A stretch of 15,846 nucleotides of DNA, taken from NCBI GenBank assembly GCA_947475125.1, contig CANJMX010000021.1:1-15846 (forward strand), read 5' to 3'. A program made the translations under genes and the position numbers. The stretch is from Actinomycetota bacterium (GTDB taxonomy: Bacteria; Actinomycetota; Thermoleophilia; Miltoncostaeales; Miltoncostaeaceae). Under the pieces are notes generated by a model, which was given only the letters and a program-made list of their open reading frames with translations, was not told the origin of the DNA and did not search any database. Position 1 is the first letter of the stretch. Each line of letters begins with the position of its first letter. Positions 6,215 to 14,370 of this stretch are shown piece after piece.

Positions 6215-7222
6215 GTGCAGGCAATCAGGATGCATGAGCCAGGTGGACCCGAGGTCCTCGTTATCGAGACCGTCGCCGACCCCGAGCCCGGACCCGGCGA
6301 GGTCGTTGTGGCGCTCCGCGCCGCGGCGCTCAATCGCCGCGATGTGTTCGTGCGCAAGGGCGTGGCAAAGGTTCCGCTGCCCCTCACGCTGGGCTCCGAC
6401 GGTGCCGGCGTCGTTCACAAGGTGGGCGCGGGCGTCTCCGGAATCGCCGAGGGCGACGAAGTCATCATCCTGCCGTCGCTCTCGTGGGGCGCCGATCAGC
6501 GCGCACCCGGGCGCGGGTTTCGCATCCTGGGCGGGCCCGATCAGGGCACCTACGCCGAGCAGATCGTCATCCCGGCCGAGAACGTGTTCCCAAAGCCCGC
6601 CCGCCTGTCGTGGCACGAGGCAGCAGCACTTCCGCTCGCCGGCCTCACCGCGTGGCGTGCGCTCATGACCAGAGCCCGCGTGCTCCCCGGCGAGACCGTG
6701 CTCATCATCGGAATCGGTGGTGGGGTTGCCACGTTCGCGCTCAATCTGGCCAAGGCGGCCGGATGCCGTGTGGTCGTTACCTCGTCATCCGACGAGAAAC
6801 TCGCGCGGGCGAAGGACCTCGGCGCCGACGTGGGCGTCAACTATGTGGACGCCGGAGATGACTGGCCCGCAGCGGTGAAGGAGGCCAACGGCGGGGGCGT
6901 TGACGTGGTCATCGATTCCGTCGGATCCACATGGGCAGGCAGCATCGACTCCTGCGCACCGGGTGGTCGCGTGGTGGTGTTTGGTGGCACCGGAGGCGGC
7001 AAGGTGGAGATGCAGGTGCGACCGGTCACCATGGGCCAGGTCGCGCTTCTCGGCACGACCATGGGCAGCCCGACCGAGTTCCGCCAGTTGCTCGCCGCCG
7101 TTGACACGCAGTCATGGACCCCGGTCATCGACAGCGTGCGGCCGCTGGCAGATGCCGCCGCCGCACATGAGCGCGAAGAGGCCGGCCTGCACTTCGGCAA
7201 GCTCGTTCTGGAGTGCGCATGA
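6215..7222 (+). CDS. Zinc-independent MDR-family oxidoreductase (NADPH:quinone reductase-like)
   Basis: A 335-residue cytoplasmic medium-chain dehydrogenase/reductase. The N-terminal GroES-like domain shows GPGEVVVALRAAALNRRDVFVRKG and GSDGAGVVHKVGAGVSGIAEGDEV. The catalytic-zinc cysteine and the structural-zinc four-cysteine lobe are absent, so it belongs with quinone reductase/enoyl reductase types rather than alcohol dehydrogenases. The Rossmann motif is GIGGGVA (166-172), with a downstream VTSSSDEKLARAKDLGAD segment (the basic and serine residues suit NADPH). The C-terminal part has VIDSVG and GGRVVVFGGTGGG. The substrate cannot be read from sequence. It is the first gene of a coupled trio: its TGA overlaps the next ATG. 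Confidence 0.86.
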   Translation: MQAIRMHEPGGPEVLVIETVADPEPGPGEVVVALRAAALNRRDVFVRKGVAKVPLPLTLGSDGAGVVHKVGAGVSGIAEGDEVIILPSLSWGADQRAPGRGFRILGGPDQGTYAEQIVIPAENVFPKPARLSWHEAAALPLAGLTAWRALMTRARVLPGETVLIIGIGGGVATFALNLAKAAGCRVVVTSSSDEKLARAKDLGADVGVNYVDAGDDWPAAVKEANGGGVDVVIDSVGSTWAGSIDSCAPGGRVVVFGGTGGGKVEMQVRPVTMGQVALLGTTMGSPTEFRQLLAAVDTQSWTPVIDSVRPLADAAAAHEREEAGLHFGKLVLECA

Positions 7223-7644
7223 GCACCGACGACCACGCTGCACAGATCGACGCGCGGCAGGCGCAACTGCGTAACTGGTGCGCCATCCTCGCGGGTATCG
7301 GGGCCGTGCTCAGCTTCCTCGCCGTCTTCCGTGCCTTTGACGCCTTCTCGTTCGGTGGCATCTTCGACACCTTCGCGCCACGGGCCGGAAGCCTCAACGG
7401 GGCCGTCGCCCTCCTCATGGCCCTCATGACTATCGGCGGGGCCATCGTGGTGCGCCGCTCCCCCGCCATGGGGAGTGCGCTGCTCTACGTGGGTGGCTGC
7501 GGTGGCTTCCTCGCCTGCGGGGGCATCTGGTTCATTCCCGGGATGATCACCCTGATTGCCGCCAACATGGCGCTTTGGGCCATTTCCGACCCGTTCACGC
7601 ACCCGCGTGAGGGATCGGCCGGCGGCAAGGCCGCCCGCATCTGA
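7219..7644 (+). CDS. Small integral membrane protein, unknown function
   Basis: A 141-residue protein. A short polar head (MSTDDHAAQIDARQAQLRN) is followed by about four hydrophobic segments (around 20-41, 59-80, 85-100 and 103-121) and a basic soluble tail (REGSAGGKAARI). Two Gly/Cys-rich helix motifs (GGCGGFLACGG) stand out. The start is set by the ATGA overlap with the oxidoreductase stop and by GGAG five bases upstream; a GTG two codons earlier is less likely. The last base of its TGA is the first base of the M42 gene start. I recognise no family with confidence. The coupling suggests it is co-produced with the oxidoreductase and peptidase, but gives no direct function. Confidence 0.7.
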   Translation: MSTDDHAAQIDARQAQLRNWCAILAGIGAVLSFLAVFRAFDAFSFGGIFDTFAPRAGSLNGAVALLMALMTIGGAIVVRRSPAMGSALLYVGGCGGFLACGGIWFIPGMITLIAANMALWAISDPFTHPREGSAGGKAARI

Positions 7645-8684
7645 TGGACGTGGTGCTGCTGCGTGCCCTTGCGGACGCCTCGGGCCCTTCGGGGCACGAG
7701 GACCGCGTGCGGGCCATCGTTTTGCAGCAGTTGGCTGGCCTCACCGATCGCGTGGACACCGACCCCATGGGGTGCGTCGACGGCGTGCGCACTGCGCCCG
7801 ATGTATCCGCAGGCCGACTCATGCTGGCCGCCCACATGGATGAGATCGGCCTCATGATCACGCATGTGGACGATCGCGGCTTCGCGAAGTTCATCCCGCT
7901 CGGTGGATGGGATGCCAAGACCCTCGTTGATCAGCGGGTGCTGGTGCAGGGCCGGGAGGATCTGGTTGGCATCGTGGGCACCACCGCGGTGCACCTCATG
8001 GACGAGGCCGCCCGCACACGTGCCCCGAAGATTGAGGACCTCGCCATCGACCTGTGCATGGATGGCGAGCGAGCCAAGTCGCTCGTGCGCCCCGGCGACG
8101 TTGCCACGCGCATCCGCGAGCTCGCCGAGGTGGGAGACCTGGTCACCGGGAAGGCGCTCGACAATCGCGTGGGCGTGTACGTGATGATCGAGGGGCTCCG
8201 CGCGGCAGGGCAATCCCGCATGGAGGTGCACGCGACGGCCACGTCGCAGGAAGAGGTTGGCCTGCGTGGCGCGCGCATCGCAGCCCACCGCATCGCCCCG
8301 CACATTGCGGTGGCCATTGACACCTGCCCGGCAGATGACGGCCCCGGCACGCCGAAGGACGGACCCACAACCCGCCTGGGCAGGGGCGCGGCAATCCGTG
8401 TGATGGATGCGAGCGCCATCGGGCATGCGGGCCTCGTCGATCTGCTGGTGGATCTGGCGAACGAGCGGGACATCCCGCACCAGCTGCACGTCTCAGGACG
8501 CGGCGGCACCGATACCCAGAGCATTCAACTGTCGGGACAGGGCGCCATTGCCGGCTGCATCTCCATCCCCACCCGCTACGTACACACCGCCGTTGAGGCC
8601 TGCCACCCCGACGACATCGATGCCGCCGTTGCGCTCACCGCAGCGCTCATTGAGGAGGCACACCGCCTCCTCCCCGGCAACTAG
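7644..8684 (+). CDS. M42-family metallo-aminopeptidase (glutamyl aminopeptidase / FrvX-CelM type)
   Basis: A 346-residue cytoplasmic, usually dodecameric (tetrahedral) peptidase that trims N-terminal residues from peptides using two metal ions. The family ligands and catalytic residues are visible: H64-x-D66 in AAHMDEIG, bridging D173 in GKALDNRVG, catalytic E203 and ligand E204 in TSQEEVGLRG, D226 in VAIDTCPAD, and H314 in RYVHTAVE. Length is normal. It is annotated in many genomes as endoglucanase, from the old CelM naming, but the residues are those of a peptidase. The start ATG overlaps the preceding TGA by one base. Its TAG stop shares the CTAG palindrome with the convergent rhomboid stop. 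The exact cleavage preference (acidic, leucine-like or other) is not readable. Confidence 0.9.
   Translation: MDVVLLRALADASGPSGHEDRVRAIVLQQLAGLTDRVDTDPMGCVDGVRTAPDVSAGRLMLAAHMDEIGLMITHVDDRGFAKFIPLGGWDAKTLVDQRVLVQGREDLVGIVGTTAVHLMDEAARTRAPKIEDLAIDLCMDGERAKSLVRPGDVATRIRELAEVGDLVTGKALDNRVGVYVMIEGLRAAGQSRMEVHATATSQEEVGLRGARIAAHRIAPHIAVAIDTCPADDGPGTPKDGPTTRLGRGAAIRVMDASAIGHAGLVDLLVDLANERDIPHQLHVSGRGGTDTQSIQLSGQGAIAGCISIPTRYVHTAVEACHPDDIDAAVALTAALIEEAHRLLPGN
8652..8672. terminator. Perfect hairpin at the convergent M42/rhomboid junction
   Basis: Eight-base arms GAGGAGGC and GCCTCCTC with a five-base loop (ACACC), lying inside the last codons of the M42 gene. Being symmetric and at the end of two convergent genes, it could stop transcription of the rhomboid gene (just downstream of its stop codon) and perhaps act on the M42 transcript. 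There is no T-run on either side. Confidence 0.35.
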
Positions 8685-9550
8685 GCCCAGAACACCGCAA
8701 GGGCGAAGCCCGCTGCCACAACCGCCGCCATGCCCCCGATGACCGCGGGAGCCATGCGCCCGTAGGCCATGTGCCCGCGGCCGAACCCCGACAGCACCAG
8801 CGCCGCGAGCAGCCCGCCGGCGATTCCGCCCAGATGCCCCCCGATCGAGATGCCCGGGATCACGAAGGTGAGCGCGAGGTTGAGCAGCAGGAAGACCCCG
8901 AGGCCCGACCCGAGTAGCGCAATGCCCTGCTGCCGCTCCAGCACCAACAGGGCGGCCATAAGACCGTAGATGCCGCCAGAGGCCCCCACGGTCAAGGCCA
9001 TTGGGTCGAGCAGCATGGCTCCTGCACTTCCCCACACAATGCTCGTGAGGAAGATCAGGCCCATTCGCGTCGTCCCGGCATACCGCTCAAGTGCGCCGCC
9101 CAGCCACCACAGCACGATCATGTTGAACAGCAGGTGGATGATTCCCGCGTGCACGAATGCCGCGGTGATGATGCGGTACCACTGCCCGTCGGCCACAAAT
9201 GGCCCGAACAGGCCCAGATCCACGGCCAGGCGCGAGTTACCGCCCCCGTTGATCCCGAGCCCCTGGGCGAGTTCCACGATGGTGACCAGCACGCAAATGA
9301 CGATGATTGCCACCGTCAGCGGCGCTCCGCCAGCAGCCGGAAGCAGGTTCAGCCGGCGGGATGATGCCTTGGGCGACGACGGTGCCGAGCCTCCGGCACA
9401 GTCGGGACAGCGGATACCCACGGCTGCCGTGCGCATGCAATCGGTGCACACCGGACGCCCGCATGACGAGCACGAGAGAAGCGTCTCGCGCCCGGGATGC
9501 CGGTGGCAATGCATGGGCTCGGGGCCATCAGGTCGGGGCGGCTCGGTCAC
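8681..9550 (-). CDS. Rhomboid family intramembrane serine protease with N-terminal zinc-binding domain
   Basis: A 289-residue membrane protease. Residues 14-51 form a B-box-like zinc cluster (C15, H18, C27, C30, C35, C38, C48, C51). Residues from about 78 onward are the rhomboid core: the L1/helix-2 motif HAGIIHLLFNM (H134, H139, N143), the catalytic serine S191 in VGASGGIYG, and the catalytic histidine H239 in GGHLGGIAGG. Six to seven transmembrane helices fit the hydrophobic stretches. The GTG start at 9550 is the first in-frame start; a TACCAT -10 element lies eight bases upstream, so the transcript is probably leaderless. This zinc cluster plus rhomboid layout is common in actinobacteria; its partner is unknown. 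The protein should be catalytically competent, but the substrate is not readable. Confidence 0.92.
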   Translation of the reverse strand: MTEPPRPDGPEPMHCHRHPGRETLLSCSSCGRPVCTDCMRTAAVGIRCPDCAGGSAPSSPKASSRRLNLLPAAGGAPLTVAIIVICVLVTIVELAQGLGINGGGNSRLAVDLGLFGPFVADGQWYRIITAAFVHAGIIHLLFNMIVLWWLGGALERYAGTTRMGLIFLTSIVWGSAGAMLLDPMALTVGASGGIYGLMAALLVLERQQGIALLGSGLGVFLLLNLALTFVIPGISIGGHLGGIAGGLLAALVLSGFGRGHMAYGRMAPAVIGGMAAVVAAGFALAVFWA

Positions 9551-9558
9551 GTGCGGTC

Positions 9559-9564
9559 ATGGTA
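9559..9564 (-). promoter_or_regulatory. -10 element of rhomboid gene (leaderless)
   Basis: TACCAT on the minus strand, eight bases before the GTG at 9550, with no Shine-Dalgarno. The spacing matches rnhA and the glucosaminidase-like gene. Confidence 0.4.
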
Positions 9565-9625
9565 CCCGGGAGTCCCATTGGAACGTGGGAATAACCGTCT
9601 TCCTGCGACTGGATCCGGCAAGCCG

Positions 9626-9654
9626 TTGACACCGTGCCCCCGGCCGTATTCACT
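9626..9654 (+). promoter_or_regulatory. gltB promoter candidate
   Basis: A perfect -35 TTGACA (9626-9631). A -10 TTCACT (9649-9654) lies at 17-base spacing, or alternatively TATTCA (9647-9652) at 15. It would give a leader of roughly 55-60 bases before the TTG start. It is the only consensus -35 I noticed upstream of any gene here. Confidence 0.5.
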
Positions 9655-9700
9655 ACCCGTTCGGTTCGCCGTCGCCCGGTCTGCGTAGGCGCGCATCCCC

Positions 9701-9715
9701 AACCCACCGAGGGTT
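9701..9715 (+). promoter_or_regulatory. gltB: Short hairpin covering the gltB ribosome site
   Basis: Arms AACCC and GGGTT with a five-base loop; the right arm contains the GGG of the GAGGG Shine-Dalgarno that precedes the TTG at 9719. Folding would hide the ribosome site, so translation could be modulated. The stem is only five pairs. Confidence 0.3.
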
Positions 9716-9718
9716 CAT

Positions 9719-12700
9719 TTGACGACGACGCCTGTGCCGTTCGCGACGACTCCCCCGCCCGGGCTCCCTGAGCTCGTGGAGCACGATGCCTGCGCCCTTG
9801 CGGCGTTCGCCACTCGCGACGGCCAGCCGTCACACGCGATCGTCGAACGCGCCGTGATTGCGCTCGACATGATGGTGCACCGGGCCGGCAGCGTGGATGG
9901 CGAAGGCGACGGCTCGGGCATCCAGGTGGACATCCCCAGGCCGCTCTGGGCGGGCCGCCTCTCGGCACAGGGCCTCGACCCCGGGGTGGCCGACGACCCG
10001 CGGTTTGTAATCGCGCACGTGTTCTTCGAGGGCTCCGAGGTGGCCGACCTCGAGCTCCCGACCCTTCTCGACATCGTCGGCCTGCACGGCTTTGGGGTGT
10101 TGCTCTCGGGCGAGGGCGACATCGACCGCTCCGCACTGGGGCCGCGCGCAGCCGAGACGCCACCGGTCTTCTGGCAACTGGCGCTCCTGGCCCGCGACGC
10201 CACAACCGCATCGCGTGACTGCTACCAGGCAATGGTGGCCGTGGAGCAGGACCTCACCTGCCACGTGGCGTCGTTCTCGGCCAATGACTGCGTGTACAAG
10301 GTGCTGGGCCAGCCGCTGGTGCTTCCCCGGTTCTACCCCGAGCTGTCCGATCCGTCCTTCGGCTCATCACGGGTCATCGCGCACAACCGGTACTCCACCA
10401 ACACCTATCCCACCTTCAGCCGGGTGCAGCCGTTTGCCATCCTCGGTCACAACGGCGAGATCAACACCATCGCGCAGTTGCGGGAGCAGTGTCGCCAGCT
10501 CGGACTTCCCGTTACCCGCGACGGATCCGATTCACAGGACCTCAACCGCCTGCTCGAGGGCCTCATCTTCGAGAAGGGCCTGTCCCTGCTCGAGGCGGTC
10601 GAGTTCGCGTTCCCGCCCATCCTCGGCGAAGTTCACCGGCTGCCAAACGACCTGCAGGACCTCTACGTGCACTACCGCGAGGCCTGGGGACCGTACGCAC
10701 AGGGGCCCGTGGCGCTCGCCACCCGTGCGGCCGATGAGATGGTGTTCTCGGTCGATGCCCTGGGGCTTCGCCCGCTGTGGTGGGTGGAGACCGCCGACAT
10801 GTACGTGGCGTCATCAGAGCCAGGCATCGTGCCTGTGCATGAGCTCACCGCCGATCCCCGCCCCCTCGCCCCCGGCGAGAAGGTGGCGCTTGTGGGTGGG
10901 CCCGATGGTGTCCCGCATGTGCTCTCGTACCCCGAGGTGCAGCGCGAGGTCCACGCCCGGGCGAGCGCCCGTGGCGGCCTGCCCCACGCCGAGGCCCGTG
11001 CCCGTCTGGCCGGCGGTCTCGAACCCGTCGCCCACCCATGGGCTGGCGACGACGACGTGGTGCACGAGACACCGCTCGACCTGCTGCTGGCATCCGCCGG
11101 TTGGATCGAGGGTGACAAGCAGCAGATCCAGTTCCACGCCGACCGCGGCGCGGAGCCCATCGGGTCGCTCGGATGGGACGGTCCGCTGGGCCCGCTCTCC
11201 CCCGTCCCCGTGCCGCTCTCGGACTACCTGCAGGAAACCGTCGCGGTGGTGACCAACCCGGCCATCGATCGCGAGCGTGAGGTGGAGCACTTCTCCACCC
11301 GCGTGGTGCTCGGCCGCCGTCCGCCCATCGAGGGTGTTGAGACTGACGCGCCCCAGCGCTGCGAGTTGCGCGTGCCCATCATTCTGGGTGCCATGCGCCC
11401 GGGTGTCGAGGTGAGCCTCCCCGAGCTGCGCCGCGTTGCGGCCGGGCAGGGCGTGGCCGTAATGGAGGACGTCCACGCTGCGTGGGCGGAGCGCTATGCA
11501 CGACTCCCCCTCTACTTCCCGTGCGAGCACACCATGGCCGAGCACGTGCAGCGCCTGCGCGAAGCCGCCGTCGAAGCCGTGCAGGCGGGGGCCGAGATCC
11601 TCGTGCTCGAGGACCGCCTGGCCACACCCGCGCACCGCGTGTGCGATCCGCACGTGGCAGTTGCCGTGGTCGACAAGGCCCTGCGCGAAACGCCGGGGGC
11701 CGATGGCGCCGCCCTGCGTCGCCGGGTGAGCATCGTTTTGAAGGCCGCCGGCATCCGCAACGTGCACGACGTGGTGGTAGCCGTGGGATTCGGTGCCGAT
11801 GCCCTGTGCCCGTACGCCATGGTCGAGCAGGCCGTCAACGGTTCGCCCGAGCCCGAGGCTGCGGCCGGTCGTCTGTTGGACGGTCTGCAGAAGGGCATCG
11901 AGAAGGTGCTCTCGACTCTGGGTATCCATGAGATCCGCGGCTACGGCCGCCTGGTATCTGCAATTGGCGTGGCCCCAGAGGTGCTCGATGCTCTCGGTAT
12001 CCCGGGCTTCTGCGCGTCGGAGGGTCGCGGCCTCGACTTCGCCCGCCTCGAGATCCTGGCCGAGCAGGGCCGACTGATCCGTGCCGGCGAGGAGAGTCCG
12101 GGCAAGATCAAGCTTCCCCGTATGTACCCCAAGGTGTGGAAGGCGCTCGCGCGCGTGGCCACCTCAGAGCGTGGCTACGACGAGTTCGCCGAGACCTGCC
12201 AGCGCCTTGAGGACGACCAGCCAGTTGCCATCCGCCATGCCGTCGGCATGCAGTTGGCCCCCGAGGCCGACCGTATCCCGGCCGACCGCGTGTCGAGCCG
12301 CGTGGCGGAGCACGAACTGCCGTTCATCATCTCGTCCATGAGTTTCGGCAGCCAGGGCGAGACGCCCTTCCGTGCCTACGCCGAGGCCGCGTTCCGCGCC
12401 GACATGCTGTCGATGAACGGCGAGGGCGGCGAGATCCACGACATGTACGGCAAGTACCCGAAGCACCGCGGCGTGCAGATTGCCTCCGGTCGCTTCGGCG
12501 TGTCGTCGCTTCTCCTGAACTCGTCCGAGTGGATCGAGATCAAGATCGGACAGGGTGCGAAGCCCGGCGAGGGCGGTCACCTTCCCGGATCCAAGGTCAC
12601 CGAGGCCATCGCGCATGCGCGTAACGCCACTGTGGGATCCGACCTCATCAGCCCCTCCAACAACCACGACCTGTACTCAATTGAGGACCTCGCACAGCTC

Positions 12701-14320
12701 ATCGACGAGATGAAGACCGCGAACCCGTACGCCAAGGTCATCGTCAAGGTGCCGGTGGTCCCCGGTATCGGCACCATCGCCGTGGGCATCGCGAAGGCCG
12801 GGGGCGACGTTCTCACGCTCTCCGGATTCGACGGCGGCACCGGTGCCGCGCGCCTGCACGCGCTGCGTCGTACCGGCCTCCCCTGCGAGATCGGCACCGT
12901 GCTTGCGCACCATGCATTGGTTGAGGCGGGTATCCGTGACCGCGTCGAGATCTGGGCCGACGGCGGCCTGCGCACCGCTGCCGATGCCATCAAGCTCATC
13001 TGCATGGGGGCCAACCGCATCGGATTCGGCACCGCCCCGATGGTTGCCATCGGCTGCACCATCTGCCGCGGTTGCCAGTTGGACACCTGCCACGTGGGAA
13101 TCGCGACCCAGCTGGACGAGGATGAGGCGAAGCACCGGGGCGTCAAGCGCTTTATTCCGCGCGTCTACGAGCCCTCAGTCGAGGCGCTCGTGCGCTACTT
13201 CACAGAGATGGGCACAGCCATGCGCCGCATCGCAGGTGACATGGGCGTTGAGCGGGTACAGGATCTCGTCGGTCACGCCGACCGCCTCGTGCAGGTGACC
13301 CACCACGCCGAGATGGACCTCGATGGCCTTCTCACCCCCACCCGTGAGCGCATCGTCACGGCCCCCGAGGATGGCGAGCGGTACTTCCGCGCGTTCAACC
13401 CGCCTCCCCCTCACCGGGCACCGCAGACCGCATCAAACACGCTCGCCGCGGGTGGCGCGCTGGCCGTGGAGGAGGCTGCCGCTACTGCGCGCGACCGCAA
13501 CCTCGGTACCGATCTCGCAGGCGTTATCGCCCGTGCGCAGACCGGCCTGCACACCGACCCGGCACTCGCCAAGCGCATCGCGGGCAACGCAGCCGGCGAG
13601 ACGCTGGTTGACCTCTCGTTCACGGATGGCGCGGCCACCGGATCGGGGCTCGGTGCCTTCAACGTTGCCGGGGTACGCATTCGCGTGGCGGGTGGCGCAC
13701 AGGATGGCGTGGGCAAGTGTTCGGTGGGCGGCGAGGTCAGCATTCTCAAAGCACAGGCCGACTCAGGCAAATGGGTGGGTGGTCACGTCGGCAAGTCGTT
13801 CGCCTACGGCGCGTCGCATGGGGTCTTCCTGGTGCAGGGCGATGCGGACGCCCGCGCGGGAATCCGCCTCTCGGGCGCTGACATGGTGCTGGGCGGACAG
13901 CCTGGCGCCCCCATTGACGACCGCATTGGCACCCTCGGTGCCCGGGCCAACTGCAAGGGCTTCGCCTTCGAGTACATGACCGGCGGGCGGGTGGTTGTGC
14001 TCGGCGACCCGGGTCCGTGGCTGTGCTCGGGGATGACCGGCGGCGTGGTGTATGTGCGCCAGAACGCCGACTGGAACCTCGACGAGGCCGCCATCCGGCG
14101 TCGCCTCTCCAAGGCGGCGAAGGTCAGCATCCTTGCGCTCAATGACGATGATCTGCAAAGCGTGGGCGAACTTCTGGGGCGCTACCGCGATGCCCTCGCG
14201 GAGTCGGGGCAGTCAGCCACCGTCGCCGAGGTTGACGTGCTGCTTGCAGCACCCGAGGATCACTTCCTCGCCATCTACCCCGTCACCCAGCAGGCCGACC
14301 CCAACCTCTCCACCGAGTAG
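9719..14320 (+). CDS. gltB: Glutamate synthase, large (alpha) subunit
   Basis: Makes glutamate from glutamine and 2-oxoglutarate, with FMN and a 3Fe-4S cluster; cytoplasmic. The 1533-residue protein spans all four family domains. The class II glutaminase domain (about 25-420) begins at nucleophile C25 in EHDAC, implying removal of a 24-residue propeptide, with HNRYSTNT and GHNGEINTI. The central domain lies at about 480-760. The FMN/2-oxoglutarate domain (about 790-1210) has GSQGETPFRAYAEAA, GEGGE, LSGFDGGTGAARL and the 3Fe-4S cysteines C1113, C1119 and C1124 (CX5CX4C), plus an extra C1116. The GXGXG helix domain is at about 1255-1455. Residues after the nucleophile (ALA instead of the usual GVG) are atypical. 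The start is TTG, with GAGGG five bases upstream. No gltD follows, so the electron-donor subunit must be elsewhere, or ferredoxin is used. Confidence 0.95.
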   Translation: MTTTPVPFATTPPPGLPELVEHDACALAAFATRDGQPSHAIVERAVIALDMMVHRAGSVDGEGDGSGIQVDIPRPLWAGRLSAQGLDPGVADDPRFVIAHVFFEGSEVADLELPTLLDIVGLHGFGVLLSGEGDIDRSALGPRAAETPPVFWQLALLARDATTASRDCYQAMVAVEQDLTCHVASFSANDCVYKVLGQPLVLPRFYPELSDPSFGSSRVIAHNRYSTNTYPTFSRVQPFAILGHNGEINTIAQLREQCRQLGLPVTRDGSDSQDLNRLLEGLIFEKGLSLLEAVEFAFPPILGEVHRLPNDLQDLYVHYREAWGPYAQGPVALATRAADEMVFSVDALGLRPLWWVETADMYVASSEPGIVPVHELTADPRPLAPGEKVALVGGPDGVPHVLSYPEVQREVHARASARGGLPHAEARARLAGGLEPVAHPWAGDDDVVHETPLDLLLASAGWIEGDKQQIQFHADRGAEPIGSLGWDGPLGPLSPVPVPLSDYLQETVAVVTNPAIDREREVEHFSTRVVLGRRPPIEGVETDAPQRCELRVPIILGAMRPGVEVSLPELRRVAAGQGVAVMEDVHAAWAERYARLPLYFPCEHTMAEHVQRLREAAVEAVQAGAEILVLEDRLATPAHRVCDPHVAVAVVDKALRETPGADGAALRRRVSIVLKAAGIRNVHDVVVAVGFGADALCPYAMVEQAVNGSPEPEAAAGRLLDGLQKGIEKVLSTLGIHEIRGYGRLVSAIGVAPEVLDALGIPGFCASEGRGLDFARLEILAEQGRLIRAGEESPGKIKLPRMYPKVWKALARVATSERGYDEFAETCQRLEDDQPVAIRHAVGMQLAPEADRIPADRVSSRVAEHELPFIISSMSFGSQGETPFRAYAEAAFRADMLSMNGEGGEIHDMYGKYPKHRGVQIASGRFGVSSLLLNSSEWIEIKIGQGAKPGEGGHLPGSKVTEAIAHARNATVGSDLISPSNNHDLYSIEDLAQLIDEMKTANPYAKVIVKVPVVPGIGTIAVGIAKAGGDVLTLSGFDGGTGAARLHALRRTGLPCEIGTVLAHHALVEAGIRDRVEIWADGGLRTAADAIKLICMGANRIGFGTAPMVAIGCTICRGCQLDTCHVGIATQLDEDEAKHRGVKRFIPRVYEPSVEALVRYFTEMGTAMRRIAGDMGVERVQDLVGHADRLVQVTHHAEMDLDGLLTPTRERIVTAPEDGERYFRAFNPPPPHRAPQTASNTLAAGGALAVEEAAATARDRNLGTDLAGVIARAQTGLHTDPALAKRIAGNAAGETLVDLSFTDGAATGSGLGAFNVAGVRIRVAGGAQDGVGKCSVGGEVSILKAQADSGKWVGGHVGKSFAYGASHGVFLVQGDADARAGIRLSGADMVLGGQPGAPIDDRIGTLGARANCKGFAFEYMTGGRVVVLGDPGPWLCSGMTGGVVYVRQNADWNLDEAAIRRRLSKAAKVSILALNDDDLQSVGELLGRYRDALAESGQSATVAEVDVLLAAPEDHFLAIYPVTQQADPNLSTE

Positions 14321-14370
14321 GCCTGCAGGCGGCCCGGCGGCCCGCGACCGGGTCGTGTGGCGGTCGGCGC

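Noticed and set aside
10814..11929. A 371-codon minus-strand open frame inside gltB
   Set aside because: It is antisense to conserved GltB sequence; the composition is that of a mirror frame and it has no promoter or ribosome site.
14321..14362. Possible gltB terminator (GCCTGCAGGC palindrome followed by GC-rich repeats)
   Set aside because: The palindrome has no loop and there is no T-run; the remaining short inverted repeats are four to five pairs and not better than chance in this composition.
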